DNA from: Mansonella perstans
Lineage: Eukaryota; Nematoda; Chromadorea; Rhabditida; Onchocercidae
Direction: 5' to 3'
Length of the DNA stretch: 64,000 nt
Assembly: GCA_037074765.1 (NCBI GenBank)
Contig: JBAMDO010000066.1
Coordinates: 248,001-312,000 of the forward strand
The notes beneath the pieces were generated by a model that worked only from the letters and a program-made list of their open reading frames with translations, did not search any database and was not told where the DNA came from. The position numbers and the translations under genes are program-made. Below, piece by piece: positions 23,001 to 35,400 of this stretch (its first letter is position 1; the number at the start of each line of letters is the position of its first letter).

Positions 23001-25016
23001 TTGTTTTTACTGTTGAAAAAATAACTTCCAGGTTGATCCAGTATCAGCAGCTGCGTATAGTGGATCATACGAGTCTCTTTGTTTGTTGCTTGATGCAGGT
23101 TTTTCGACCGAGGTTTGAATTTATTATTGTTTTAGTGTTTTACTATAGATATGCAACTATGTTCAATTCAACTTTATAAGCACAATTTTTCTCGAAAAGT
23201 TCTTTTTCACAGAAAATTACATTTTAAATAGTCGTGATCATATGTTGTCGAAAAGTAAAGAAATTATAGGAATACGCATAATGTCATTTTTTTAGGTGCC
23301 TATGAGTTCATGTGAACCGGTTGGCATGATCATTCCATATCTGCGGCCATTATTTTCACGTCAGTATCATACGCCGTTACGTGAAGCTGTTCGGAAAGGA
23401 CACACTTCAATTGTTGAAAAACTTATTGAAGTTGGCGCTAAGGTGCTCTTTTTAAATTAATTTTTTAGGGAAATCAGTTTTCTTTGACTTTCACATTTAT
23501 CTTTTCTGTTTTATGCAGCATTTAATATCTGAGTTCCTCAGTTTTTTCTCTTTTAATCTAATATTTCTAACAAACGCATGCGCCTACTTAGTGCTTTTCT
23601 CCATGATTTTATTTAGATGACATATGTATCGAAGTGTTTTTCGCCATTTCTGTTTGCGTTTCGGAATCGTATCGACCCTCTTATTCTGTACAAATTTTTG
23701 GAAAATGACGTTGACATCAATGCTATGAGGTGAAGTTTGGTCGTAAGTGGAAAGGTTTCATGGTTATCATTATTCTGAATATATAAGTTGAAGATGTCAA
23801 AAAATTGTGAAATATTGGTTTTACGCAAATATGATTTATAATTTAATATAAAAAATACGAATGAAAATTTCGGAAATGCAGCGGGGTTGGTAAAAGGTTT
23901 CCGTTCTTCTTTCTTGTCTCAGCAATTCTATCGGTCTTTTTTTGTCATGTTATATCGAAGTAACATAACAAAATAGTTCGAAAGGAAAGAATCCTTTTGT
24001 TCACTTAACAAATTTGTTTAAGTTTTATAAATTTTGTGAAATTTTTAGTATTGAACGGACATGCGACGTGCCGGATGCATTAGTTAGCGCGTTGGGTACT
24101 TGTAATCGGCGACAGCTACTTTTACTTTTAAGCTGTGGTTTGGATCCAGCTTTGAAGGTACATGAAAGATTATTAGGTCATGCTTTATAAGCTTGACTTT
24201 CGCTTTTCTTGACTTTTGTGGCTTTCCCATTAGTTTTTGTTTACAGCGTTCCATACACTCCCATTCCATATCCGTCATTTACTAGACCTGATTGATTGTC
24301 TCCATTGGTCAGGTCGATGTAACTTCTGTGAACAGAAAATTGTTGTAAGCACATTTTGAAATGAAGCTATATTGATTTTTAGATATTTCAATAATATAGA
24401 ATTTTGTGATTGCTTCACTGACATTTTCTGTTTTAGAATTGGTGCAGATGCAACAATGGCTACTCATTGATATATGATGTTATGCAGACGACATATGTTA
24501 GGGATGTTGATAAATTGATGAAATTATTGGTACTTTTTTCGCCTGGTATTCCAAATTGTTGTAATGAAGTGGCAGAAGTTATCAATTCTCAGCCTAAGGT
24601 AATGCATAAGTCATTTTCCTCCTGAAGTCATCACTGATTGCATAACGAAATTTGACATCATGGTTTGGAGAGCACTGTTATCGTAAGTTGTAGTGCTTTC
24701 ATTGTTCACGGAAGCTGCAAACAGAAAACAACATATTTGCTTAAGCTTAATTTATATAGTTAAACTTTATTCAACAAAAACTTTGCAGAAACGAACGTTT
24801 TCCTCAAAAAGATTGCTGAATATTAATGTTCCATATTTCAAATTTTGCATATTGCAGATTCCAGAACTTTTACATTTATGTCGTCTTGCTGTGCGGAAGT
24901 GTTTTCGGACATCAAAGCTTTTGCACGGCCGATTTCTGGATGATCTTCCTATCCCGAAGTCTTTGAGAGATTACATGACGTTTCAGTCTATTCCCGAAGA
25001 ATTACTGCGGAATTAG
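20047..25016 (+). CDS. ASB3: Ankyrin-repeat and SOCS-box protein, ASB3-like
   Basis: Fourteen exons: 20047-20055, 20567-20795, 21307-21422, 21649-21819, 21956-22088, 22320-22402, 22618-22791, 23032-23112, 23296-23442, 23617-23729, 24049-24176, 24247-24344, 24437-24598 and 24858-25016. They sum to 1803 nt, 600 residues, with every phase consistent. The N-terminal two thirds are ankyrin repeats, with hallmarks such as WWPIHEAAYG, NMTPLIQA, GWTALHEAA, HTALMVAVQEG and YHTPLREAVRKGH. The last exon is a SOCS box (PELLHLCRLAVRKC then LPIPKSLRDYMTF). Order and detail resemble vertebrate ASB3, including PIHEAAY near the start and a divergent Cys-rich stretch before the box. It is somewhat longer than vertebrate ASB3. 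By family, the SOCS box recruits Elongin B/C and Cullin 5, and the ankyrins choose the protein to be ubiquitinated. The target is unknown. Exon 7 has a weak GTTGGT donor. A small gene follows after about 110 nt. Confidence 0.9.
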
Positions 25017-25118
25017 CTTATCTTGAAGTCATTGAGCGATTGCCAGCCTTTGTTTTGCTACCTTTTTTGATGTATTTGATTAATTTAACTGCAGAGTTTA
25101 GGGATTTTTAAACGTCAT

Positions 25119-25129
25119 ATAGTTTTCAG
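25119..25129 (+). promoter_or_regulatory. Intercistronic spliced-leader acceptor (candidate operon junction)
   Basis: The motif atagttttcag ends at 25129, 113 nt after the ASB3-like stop and 8 nt before the ATG at 25138. This spacing is typical of nematode operons, where the downstream message is trans-spliced. No clear AATAAA signal is visible between the two genes. Confidence 0.5.
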
Positions 25130-25137
25130 TTTCGTGT

Positions 25138-25758
25138 ATGAGAATCGTTTTAAGCGCACATCCTCAGTATACAATTTTGTTACTTATCGTCTGCGCTGCT
25201 AGCATTAATCGAACTAATAGTTGGACAGTATCTGTGGAAGTAAGCTGCATTCCGCACATCTTGAGGAATAACATCAAAAACGCTGAGTAATAACTGAATT
25301 AACTAAATAATATGTTTGGTTGCAAATTAATAATACTGTGAGTGCTGGATATTTTGCTGTCATAGTCATACTATATTTTCTTCATTTTCATAACATATTT
25401 TATTTTATTCTTTGTTAAATTTTATTGCTCACTTTCTTTGGCTGTTATCGGCAATGTATTCCGTATCTGTTGTATCTCCTATATCTTTAATATATGATCT
25501 TACAGATGCCAAAGGTATGTATGTATATGTGGATAATTTTTTGCTTTTTGAAGTTTTTTATGCTTAAATGAATTGCAGAAATCGTTGTGTTGGAGTTTCA
25601 GAAAGTAATTTGATATATTGTTTATTCAGATATTTTCTCATTCTCTGGATGAGTTTGTTAGATTGCTTGATTTGATCGTCGTGACATGGTCAATTTTTAA
25701 TCCATCCAGACATGAGAAAAGAAGGAAAAACTTAAAACATTGTCGGTATTCTGCATAG
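25138..25758 (+). CDS. Small predicted secreted protein, possibly second gene of an operon
   Basis: Exon 1 is 25138-25239: a Met-led signal peptide whose hydrophobic core is YTILLLIVCAASI, ending GAA before GTAAGC. A 9-nt exon, 25506-25514, lies between TTACAG and GTATGT. The last exon is 25630-25758, after TTATTCAG. All junctions are phase 0, giving 80 residues. The C-terminal part is a hydrophobic helix (HSLDEFVRLLDLIVVTW) followed by a basic tail (RHEKRRKNLKHC). I recognise no family. It could be a secreted peptide precursor; the basic run might be a processing site, but that is inference. If the 9-nt exon is skipped, the frame is still kept. A third splice pair near 25579 gives a stop and was left out. 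Its position right behind the ASB3-like gene suggests co-transcription. Confidence 0.45.
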
Positions 25759-26715
25759 ATAATAATAAAGGCAAAATTAGTATGTGTTAAAATAACAGTT
25801 GAGTAATTTGTGATAAGTTTGTTACACATTTGGATAGCAGTGGAAATTTACGAATTCGAAACAAATGCTGGAATTTGTTTCTCGACATTTTCGGAAGTTT
25901 TTTTTTTCGGAAATCTAATTTTTTCCAGTGGCACTATTCATCACAATAATCATATTTTATATCCATTACTGACCGTATACACATTTCTTAAGAAATGAGG
26001 AATTTCGAAAAGTTCGAACTTCGTATTTCTCGACCTTTGGCCTCATTTTATACTTTGTTACAATTCTTATCAAATATGTTTCATGGTATTGTCAGACAAC
26101 TGAAAATACATATGTTTTCTTCATACTGAAAATACATCGTTATCATCATACTAGTTTGAGAAATGGTAAAAGGTCAAATGTTTTTTAAATGTTGACAACA
26201 AAACAATAATAGCAATAAAAAAAAAGTGAAGCTTCACAATATTGTGATAATTCGTTCTGTTCCACCGATTAATCTCTGTTACATTGATTGATCGATTTTA
26301 TTAGCATTTTGAGAAAATCCTACAGTCAGGATATAAGCTGACTTATTGTACATGCTTCATTGTTACTCTCGATTTGATGTCCGTGATTCGATATCATTCT
26401 ATAAAATTTCCCCGAAACATGATTTTGCTTTTTCATAAGGTCATTTCAATTAATATATTTTTGTTTTTTTTTTTTTTTTTTGAAAATTCATTCTTGTTAA
26501 AGTAGTTGTCTTGATGAAATTTTCAAAAAAAATCATGATATTCATCATTAAATTTTATGATTATTGATGATATAAAGCGATATGATCGGTAAATGGATTT
26601 ATAATTTTAATTTTCAACAAAGTTTGGATAAATTTCCATTTGAATTGTATAACAAATATAAATCATTTGATGGATAGTGTCATTAAATGTCATATTCAAG
26701 ATATAATTTAAACTT
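25759..26715. other. Convergent intergenic region
   Basis: About 950 bp between the 3' end of the small + gene and the 3' end of the CUB-domain gene on the minus strand. It contains a T-run at 26462-26481 and no exon I can support. Confidence 0.5.
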
Positions 26716-29700
26716 TTAAAAACAGACTTCCGTTTCTTCCAGAATTGTTGGCATCCGTTCAAATGAATTAAATTGTGCTGAAGATACACTGTAACCATGT
26801 TGGCCTGGGTCATATGCCAAGGTTACCACTGTGCCATTTGATAAAGTTATCGTTCTTTCTTTTGATTTTGCTCCATTTTTGTTACCTTTTAATATTGAAC
26901 AAAGTAAAATCAATTGATTATTGCAATTATTTTAAAATGAAGATTAGATATATTTTTCTCTTTCTTTTTTTATTTTTATAGAAGATAATAATCAAAGAAG
27001 ATAACATATAAGTAGAAAGTCACCATACTAATCACCATGTCTTTATTTGGTATCGGGATGGTTTAAAGTCAGTAATTAAATTACTTAATTCCTGGCCCCG
27101 TATTCTGTGTTAGATAGCAGATAGGCTATATAAGCAGTGAATGGTAATGATAACAATGTGATAGTGGTAGTGATAATGACGTGGCAATAGAAAACGAGCG
27201 AAATTATCGCCGTAATTCTCGTAGTCTGCTTTTCGATTTAAAACCCTGCGCAGTAACTCCGTCCTGAGTGATCCTACAGATAGTTCGCTTATAGAACTGA
27301 TAATAATAACCTTCCTCATCTTTTCATCTTCACTTTTTCCCTATATGTTATTAAAGATTTCCTCCCCTATCAATTTATTTGTTTGGAAAGAAAAAAAACT
27401 TCATAGTCCGAACAATAAATTATCAGAACAACAGTCCGTGACCATTGGTTTACTGCTTATAGATATTCAGACAACAATATACGGTGAATGAGACTACAGA
27501 AAACGATGCATTTTATAGTAGTAACATGAATACTGATAACATCGGTAATATTTTAAATATTAATTCAATTTAATCGAATTTAATTTTATGATTTTTAGTG
27601 TTAGAAATAAAGGATAAAGTAATTCTAAACATACATTATTTCAATTTAATATGCCAGAACAAAGCAGAAATATCGTGAATGCTCAAAATTGTTCGAAATA
27701 ATTTAAGGAATTCAATCAAATAAATCCATGTTAGCTCATATAAATGATATAATTTGTTCGGCTAACTAATTAACTGACCTTTATTCCTGAGAATTGTTAA
27801 AAATTGCGAAAATAATTTTTTCTTCATGCAAGATAGATAGGTGATAATAATGGAAATGATAAACACCACGATAAATGGAATCAGAAGTATCCAAAAAGCA
27901 GCATTATTTTGATCTGCAAAAAACGCCGATGAATGCAATTACAGTAGTTAATAATAATTATAATAATAATAATGATAATAATAGTGACAATAGTAAAAAT
28001 AATAATCATCATTATTGTTATTTTTTATTATCATTGTTGTCCATTGACATTGTTAATGCACAGGTATTATTGACCACATACAGAAGTAAGTTTATAATTA
28101 TCATTTCAGTTATTATCATGTTTATTATCATGATTAAAACCACTCTTCTCAGTAGCATTTCTCATACTTTTTTACAGCGCATAATGCAAAATGTCGGTCG
28201 GTTTCAAAGTATTTAAAATTATTTTTAAAATTTAAACTTAGTTTAAAAAATCAATTTGTTTTGTTGTTCTTGCTCTTAATCAATAATGCTATCTTTTAGC
28301 ACAAGGCAATAATATCATGTAACAAACAATAATTAGAAAATATTATTACGCTATTATAATGATAATATATTTTATATTATCAAATTATAATTAGCCAAAT
28401 TTTCGTGAATTGATTTCAAAGTTTTTTAAAAAGTATAAAATTTTGAAAATAAATTTTTAAAATTTAATTATATATTGCCAATATTGCCTTAAGATATTAA
28501 CTTATTTGAAAATTTTTTATGCTGCTATTTGTTCAAGTTGACATATGACGAAAGAACTATGCAAATAATGGAAGTGCTGCTGAGGAAAATTTATTCTATT
28601 TCTTTCATTTGCACGGACCGAAAATATGAAAATTTACTAAAAGCTAAAAATTATACTAATTTATGTACTCAGTATTGATGCAATGATTTATTATTGATTT
28701 AAAATAATTCAAAAAATTTTAGAGAAACATTCTTTCAATAAAAATTAATGTATTAATTTCATTGAATACTGATTGTTTTGAAAGAAGGACTTTTCCCCCA
28801 AAATAATAAATTTTAAATTAACTAAAAAATTTATCAAGGAGCAAAATCAACTGAATTATTTATGTTTAAAATTTTTTTACTAATAGAAATTCCGAAGTTG
28901 TTGTTGGAGGGAATTTTCCGGGAAATATTATTATTAGAACTTATCACGGATGATTGTGTGAACTATGCTGACAAAATATAAACAAGAAAAAATTTAATAG
29001 CGAAGCGTAACAGTGAAAGTTATGTTTACAGAAATTAAAATAATGAATAAATAATATATTGTATGTATGTTTTATGGTGTGTGTGTGTGTGTGTGTGTTA
29101 TGTGTGTATGTGTATATTGGATTTCGTGGTATTTAACTGTAAATGTTGATGGGAGGAGATGAAATAACTTCTCGCTGATTGATGAAGTAAAAAGTTCAGT
29201 GATTTCATCTTTACTACTTGCTATCATTAAAAAACTGCTAAAAACTACAAATACAAACATTCAAACACACATATACACAGACACACACCTGTACATACAA
29301 ACACACACAAACATCCATTGAACTCATATTACTTATCTGGTCTTTCTAGTTTTCCACACTAATTTCTGGATCCACAACATTTTGGGAGTAAAGAAAGATT
29401 TTAGGAGCTGTAAGGGATAGATGAAGAGGAGTGAAACAACCGGTAGGGGCCGGAATCGGTATCGACATTCCGGGGAGTACCATTTGTTAGAGGAACAAGG
29501 CAATGTTGGTTTTTGTTGTTTTGGTGCTGGAACTGGATGCAATATTGGTTTCTGGATGAGCTGAAATCAAACCAAGAATGGAGAAAAGGTGAAGCGGAAT
29601 GTAAATGAGATATGAGAAAAAGAAAATTATAAATTTCTTCGTTTAAATTTTTTAAGCAAATTTTTGTGTTGTGAAGAAAATGGTTAAATTTTCAATGTAT

Positions 29701-32700
29701 TTTCTTTTCACTTCACATAAAACAAAAAAAAAAAAGCAAAAATGAATTAAAAATATTTGCTGTTTACTCAGATTTTTTCATCGAGAAAAAGCATTCAAAA
29801 AGATATTGCCAAAAAAAGAGAAAAAAAGCAAAAAACAAAAAGCAAAGAAAATGAAAAACGAAGACAAAAGAAATATTAAGAGAAAACGTAAAATAAAATT
29901 TTAGATAAAACTTTCACCGCTATAATTTTAGAACAAATTTTTCAGTTTTTATTGGAAAGAATTTATTCACTAAACTGTACATTGGAATTTTAAAAAAATA
30001 TTAAAATAACTTTTGGAATGGAAAAATTCAATGAAACGAATAAGTTCAGTTAAAGTTTCGTTTAAAAATGAAATTTTGAAAAATCTCTTTCAATTTATAT
30101 TCGTTTACATTAGTTTGGCTATTTATTATTTCTTATTTCAGAAAGTGCCAAAAAGACACTTCCATATTAGAAAAAACAAAATTATCTGCTAAAAGAGATC
30201 TTTTCTATCTTTTTTTCAGTTAACGTTAAGATATCAAATTCCGGCTATTTATATCTGTGCCTTTGCTAATTGATACTACAGTAGCAAATTCCAGATATCT
30301 GTTTTTCTAATTTCGCTAGTCAAGAATCAAAATAGCAAGAACTTCTCCTGCTATTCTCTTTTTCATTCTCATAAGCATCACGAAAAAGAATTTATAAGAA
30401 TAGCAGTTAAGCCACTAATGGAAGTTAATCATTATATTTTAAAATTATCTTAAAACAAGCCGCGAAGAAACCCATGTAAAAACAAATTATTTCTCAGTAC
30501 AGTGATTCAAGTTTTTGCAACTCTAATTTATTAATCCGACTTCATTAATTTATTTCACTCATTTTGCTATAACTTGATGGCGTTTCATTTTGTTTTTTTC
30601 AATCTGTTGATTATCACAAAATTCTATTGCTTACTAATTTAGTCAATCAAAAATTACGTGGCTTGTTTTTTTTTATTATTATATCTATAATTCCTGGTCG
30701 ATTAATTTTAAAATTTCAAAAAACATTTTAAAAACTTCAAAAGGAAATATTTAAACAGGAAAGTGCCGAAATAATGGAATTAAGGGGAACAACGGGGAAA
30801 TTTCAGTGGTAATTGAAAGCAAGAATGGAATTTGTGAAAAAAAAGATAAAAAGTGAGAGAGAGAGGAACAGCGTGAAAAGACGGAAAGTTTTACTCACCT
30901 GATGATAAAGGTAAAATGATAAATTTGGCGGAAAAACGATTAGTTGTTTGAATATTATCAGCGTTTGGGGTGCGAAACTGCATTAATAAAGCTGTTGCAT
31001 CACTTTCTATGGTACATGTTTTGTTCGTACAACTGCAATTAATTATCACAGTATCGAAATTTGATAAGTTTGTTAGATTCGATTCAAAAAGTACCAATAA
31101 CTAATGAAGCATGCAATAATTAGGGTGTAAACACTTCTTTCCGACTGGCCCATTTTTCAGCCTGTTTTTTATAATTTTCATTTCTTTATCAATTTGTTTC
31201 AATTTTCCACTTATTCACTTTCCTCACTATATTTTCATTTCCTGTACGTTATTGCGAAAATTTCCTGTTTTCAATCAAAAAATAAGATAATTTTTTCAGT
31301 TCAAAAACCATTTCCGGCTTGTTAAAATCATCAACACAACGATATCAAATATTCGATTCTTCTCATCTTAATATGTCCTTTAGTTGTCAAGTTGCTAGAA
31401 CAAATAATCAGCTGATATTCTTTTTTATTAATTCCCTAAAATCCATTTTTATTAAAGGGATATTAAGTGATAAAAAACGAGTATTTAATTAGTTTCAGTT
31501 TTTAAATACAGCAAGTTCCTCTACACGGTAATAATGATTATGTCAACTCGAGTATCATTAAATTCTTTATCAATACTTTTTATTTTCTTCCAAGTTACTA
31601 TCGAAATAGCAATAAACTGTAAGTTCAAATTCAAAAGCTAATATTTCATCTAAACAGTTTCATCAGCCATTTATAAACTAATTAATTAAAATTTTATTCA
31701 TATGAAAAGAAAGGAAGTTAAAATAAATTAAATATTCGTTTTTTTTTTATCACTTAATATCCCTTTAATGTTCTGTTTTATAAAAAATAACCAACTTTTT
31801 AGAACAAAAATTATAAATAGGAAAATAAAATAAAATAGACTAAAGTTTCCGTCAAACTTTCAAATTTGATTGAAACTGATCGTTCGCTTAATCAGCTAAA
31901 CAAATAAAAAGTGAATTTCTTAAATTCAAATTAAAAATTGCTTCCTTCATTCTGAAAAGAAAAGGGACCAAATTTCGGTTCAATGGACAGAAAGTTCTTT
32001 TTCGCTGCTTGCTTTCTTAGCACTTCGAAAAATCTTTTTTCTCTTTGAAAAAAGAAAGTAATGGATTTCGTTTGAGTGTTTGCTTGGAAGTATACACGTT
32101 TAAATAAATTATCTCAGAAAAAACTTCCCGAAAAACTATTAATTTGAAAGCAAATTATAATTGAAGACCTTTGGGATTTGTGAATTCAGTGCGAACAAGC
32201 AAACTGCGATCAGAAGTGAGTTGCTGGCAAACTTTAGACTGATATTATACTTCTAAATTAACAGTATTTCTTCTTGTCATTTGACATCTTCAAAATAATT
32301 GCGTTCACTGACAATTTTATTGAAATTTAATTTTGCAACGAAAAAAGAGCTGCTAAATTATTATTTTTTTAACATTGAAATATGTTTAAACCGGAATTGT
32401 TATTGAAAATTGAATTAACCTTTTTGTGTAAACTTTATGAGGAATATAATTAAGCATTGGACGAGATACTGAAACCGACATGTAATTGGATGAGAAGACA
32501 ACAATATCAGCAATTATAGAGCAAATAAAATGCATTATATTTCAGGCTTTCTCTGGTGAATTTCAATCTGAATCTTTTTAAATTACACTTCAATTTTAGT
32601 TGTGCTAGATATACCTGAAATTGAATGCATTCTTCCGGAAGAAAAAGAAGTTTTGATTACACTTGTAATATTGCAACTCAGCTGGTCAGTCTAAAAAGTG

Positions 32701-35400
32701 CCATTTGAAAAAAGAGAGAGAAACTTGATTTTAAAAAAAATCAATAAATGAAATTTTTGTTAGATATTCTTGATTATATTAAAAATGTCACAAACTTGGA
32801 CTGATTTTAAATTAGTAATATTTGCTAATGTAAAATATTAAATATTGGACATACTCGAAATTACATATATCAAATATTAGATATATTTATTAATTATATT
32901 TTAATTCTATATTACATATGACATTAATTATATATTATATAAATGCATACATGTGTGTTAAATAAACTAAAATCATAATATGTTTCCACTATTTGATATT
33001 TGAACAAATTAATAATAAATGATTTTAAAAGGAATTATAATAAATTATAAATGCAATAAATAATTTATAAATTATAACAAATAATCGCTGCAAATAATGA
33101 TTAGTTACGACAGCTGATAAAGAATCATGAAATTAAATAAGTAAATCCAGTACAATGATTATTTCGTGAACTTCGAAGCAGCACCGATTGAGGAAGCGAT
33201 CAGTGAAACATATTTTTAACTTTCATCGCTTTTTAAATTCACAGATTAATAATGCACTGATATTGCACAAAAATCAAGAATTTGATTTAATTACTGATGA
33301 AAAGAGGATTTTCCTATAAAAATTATCCGCGAATTCATATGCTCAATCAAAAATAAAATCAGATTAAATTAAATTTTAAGTATGTGAAGAAAGAAAATCA
33401 GAGTAAATACTAATGTAAATCTAATATTCTTTCTAAGATTTTAGTTAATGTGTCAATCATATATTTTGTCAATTTACCATTGAAATTTTTGTCCAAAAAC
33501 TTTTACATTTAGCTCCAGTGAAAATAATAATAAATTAATACAGTGATAAAATGCTGATTTTCAATGTAATCAGCACTTTAATTTAATATAGAAACAGCGC
33601 TAATCATCTTTTATTTGTCATTAGCTAATTATGGCATCCAAAACAGGAATCTAAATAAAACACTGAAATTTTTCAAAAATACCAGAGATAGCACAAATTT
33701 TTTTTTGAAATTTTCATCATCAAATTTAAAAAGCACAGAAGACTTTGACGCTAAATGACAGGATCAAGTAATTCAGGATTGTTTATTTCAAAGATGACAA
33801 GCAATGTATAATTTTTTGTTTTCATGATGATATTGATAATTCTTATCATTTAAGCATACACATTTGGATTTCCGCTTTATCAAAATTTTATTCCATCCTT
33901 CATTTTTTATTAAAAAAAAGAAAATTAGAAAAAAGCAAAAGGTACATTTTTCGAAGATCATTATTGTTTGTGACAGTCAAAAAACAGCCACTTTCATTGT
34001 CAACTTTAATTTCTGCTCCAATACTGTGATATAAATCAGTTGTGATAAGCCATTTACAACTGAAGAAGAAATTTAAATTAAAATGATAATAAGAGAAATC
34101 TTCCAACTTTTTTGAAAGATGAAATTGTTCGATTATTGAATTAAATTTGTAATTGGACGACATAATTTGAGAGAAGAACATATGATTATCAGCCAAAAAA
34201 GATCTTTGAGAATTAAATGGCAGCCCTGTCAGAAACCAATCTCTTTAATTGATCCCATTAAGCGTTATCAATATTCTTAGTAATCATTTCATTTTCACAG
34301 TATTCTCCAAAAAAAGTACTTAATGAGTAAAATTAATGTTAAGCATTGTAATTATAATATATATAGTTATTTACTAAAAATTAAAGTCGATAAACCGGAA
34401 GTCAATTTATCTGATCCATTAATTAATTAATGATCTCAATTAGTTCTCAGCATTTTTATCATTTCAAGTAAATATAAATTTGAAAATATCTTAAGAGAAT
34501 ATAAGAAATGTTTTGCAATATTTAACAAAAAAAAAAACGAAAGCAAAATTTTCAACTTACTGAGAAGTGAAAATATTATTATTGATATAGAAATCCAACG
34601 GATAAGGAAGTTATTTATTTTCCTTTTTTTCTGATACTAGATATCTCCCTTCTGGATGTTCATAATCCGTGTCATCTGAGGTTGAAACAGCTGGAAAACT
34701 GATTACATATTCCGGGTGCTTGTAATCCAAAATTATATGTCGCTTGCCATGAATCTTCGTTACTATTTGACGATTTATTGATTCGGATAATGACGACAAC
34801 GTTGATGACGAACATGGTGATGATGATGATGGTGATAATAAGAAAGCGAGAAAGCGATAAGGATGATAGCAATAGTGATGAAAATGATGAAGTGATAATG
34901 CTCAAAGTGTTCATCATCAAAAAGTGAATGATAGCCGTGATTTTTTCAAAAAATGAAAATTCAATAAATTCAAACATCAATTTGATTGATTCAAATAGCA
35001 GTAACATCTTTAGCAGTTAACAGCAGTAGGAATATAGGAATACTATTCTTCCCCGTCTCTTTTTTTTTTTTTTTTTTTTTTTCAAATCAAAGTTCTCAGA
35101 AAAGTATCTTCGAAAATAATTTGATTCAAACAAATCGAACTATAATATTAGTTTCCTGATATAATATTTTAATTTCTAACAATTAATATAATGAAAAAGA
35201 AAAAACAATTTGGAACGACGTGAGGAATTTTTCATTTGAATAATTTGTAATTTTATCGTTTCAACGTAACAAAATTCAGTCGCACATTCATCGACATCAA
35301 ATAGACAAGATATCGTTTCGAAAGTCTGAAAATTGAATGATTCGAAAATACATCTTACTAGAATGAAAGAAAGAATAGAAGTATTGATCATTCTATCCAT
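26716..35400 (-). CDS. Single-pass membrane protein with a CUB domain
   Basis: Firm minus-strand exons are 34059-33946, 31032-30899, 27913-27779, 27273-27181 and 26885-26716, all phase-consistent. The first two make the middle and end of a CUB domain (CKWLITTDLYHS, GCFLTV, ALLMQFRTPNA, NRFSAKFIIL). The third is a transmembrane helix (AAFWILLIPFIVVFIISII) with a basic stop-transfer end (CMKKK). The last two are a polar cytoplasmic tail with a tyrosine motif (ADYENYGDNF) and YDPGQHGY, ending at TEVCF-stop. Exon 1 (35400 down to about 35180) encodes a signal peptide (MDRMINTSILSFILV) after a GCAG acceptor. The join from exon 1 to the CUB core, perhaps through an exon near 34800-34640, is unresolved because phases do not match. 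Alternative exons may exist at about 29565-29480 (Ser/Thr-rich) and 29240-29130. The 5' donor of the fourth exon could also be at 27196. The ligand is unknown. Confidence 0.62.
27945..28020. repeat. AAT/GATAAT-type simple repeat
   Basis: An imperfect trinucleotide-rich run, mostly aataat with g and c interruptions, in an intron of the CUB gene. It creates a spurious Asn-rich + frame. Confidence 0.7.
29075..29320. repeat. GT run and CA-rich run, about 160 bp apart
   Basis: A (GT)n tract at about 29080-29115 is followed by a CA-rich tract at about 29262-29315. Because GT and CA are complementary, the two could pair as a long imperfect hairpin in an intronic transcript. Confidence 0.7.
31451..31769. 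repeat. Inverted repeat of ~28-bp arms enclosing ~255 bp
   Basis: The left arm at 31451-31480 begins attaaagggatattaagtga. The right arm at 31737-31769 is its reverse complement apart from the length of an internal A/T run. It has the size and shape of a small non-autonomous inverted-repeat element. I did not find clear flanking target-site duplications. It lies in an intron of the CUB gene and contains the first exon of a tentative + gene. Confidence 0.65.
31534..33219 (+). CDS. Tentative small secreted protein nested in a CUB-gene intron
   Basis: The plus-strand exons are 31534-31618, 32600-32688 and 33151-33219. They sum to 243 nt, 80 residues, with consistent phases. Exon 1 gives a signal-peptide-like start with hydrophobic core SLSILFIFFQVTI and ends at a GTAAGT donor. 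Exon 2 follows TTTTAG and reads VLDIPEIECILPEEKEVL. Exon 3 reads NFEAAPIEEAISETYF-stop. I recognise no family. A strong TTCAG/GTGAGT pair at 32188-32216 could add an exon but breaks the frame. The gene would lie wholly inside an intron of the minus-strand CUB gene. Chance splice-site matches are a real risk in such AT-rich sequence. Confidence 0.27.
35060..35082. repeat. Homopolymer T run (about 23)
   Basis: An uninterrupted T tract in the 5' part of the CUB gene region, likely length-variable. Confidence 0.8.

Noticed and set aside
27875..28216. 113-residue + ORF rich in Asn and Ile
   Set aside because: It is produced by an AAT-type simple repeat inside an intron of the minus-strand CUB gene and has no splice or family support.
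33900..34196. Full 98-residue minus ORF as a stand-alone gene
   Set aside because: Only its central part, between the TTCTTCTTCAG acceptor and the GTACCT donor, fits as an exon of the CUB gene.
34672..35007. 111-residue hydrophobic minus ORF
   Set aside because: Its hydrophobic part is the translation of a GATGAT/ATC-type repeat; only the last ~40 residues might be exon, and the phase does not fit.
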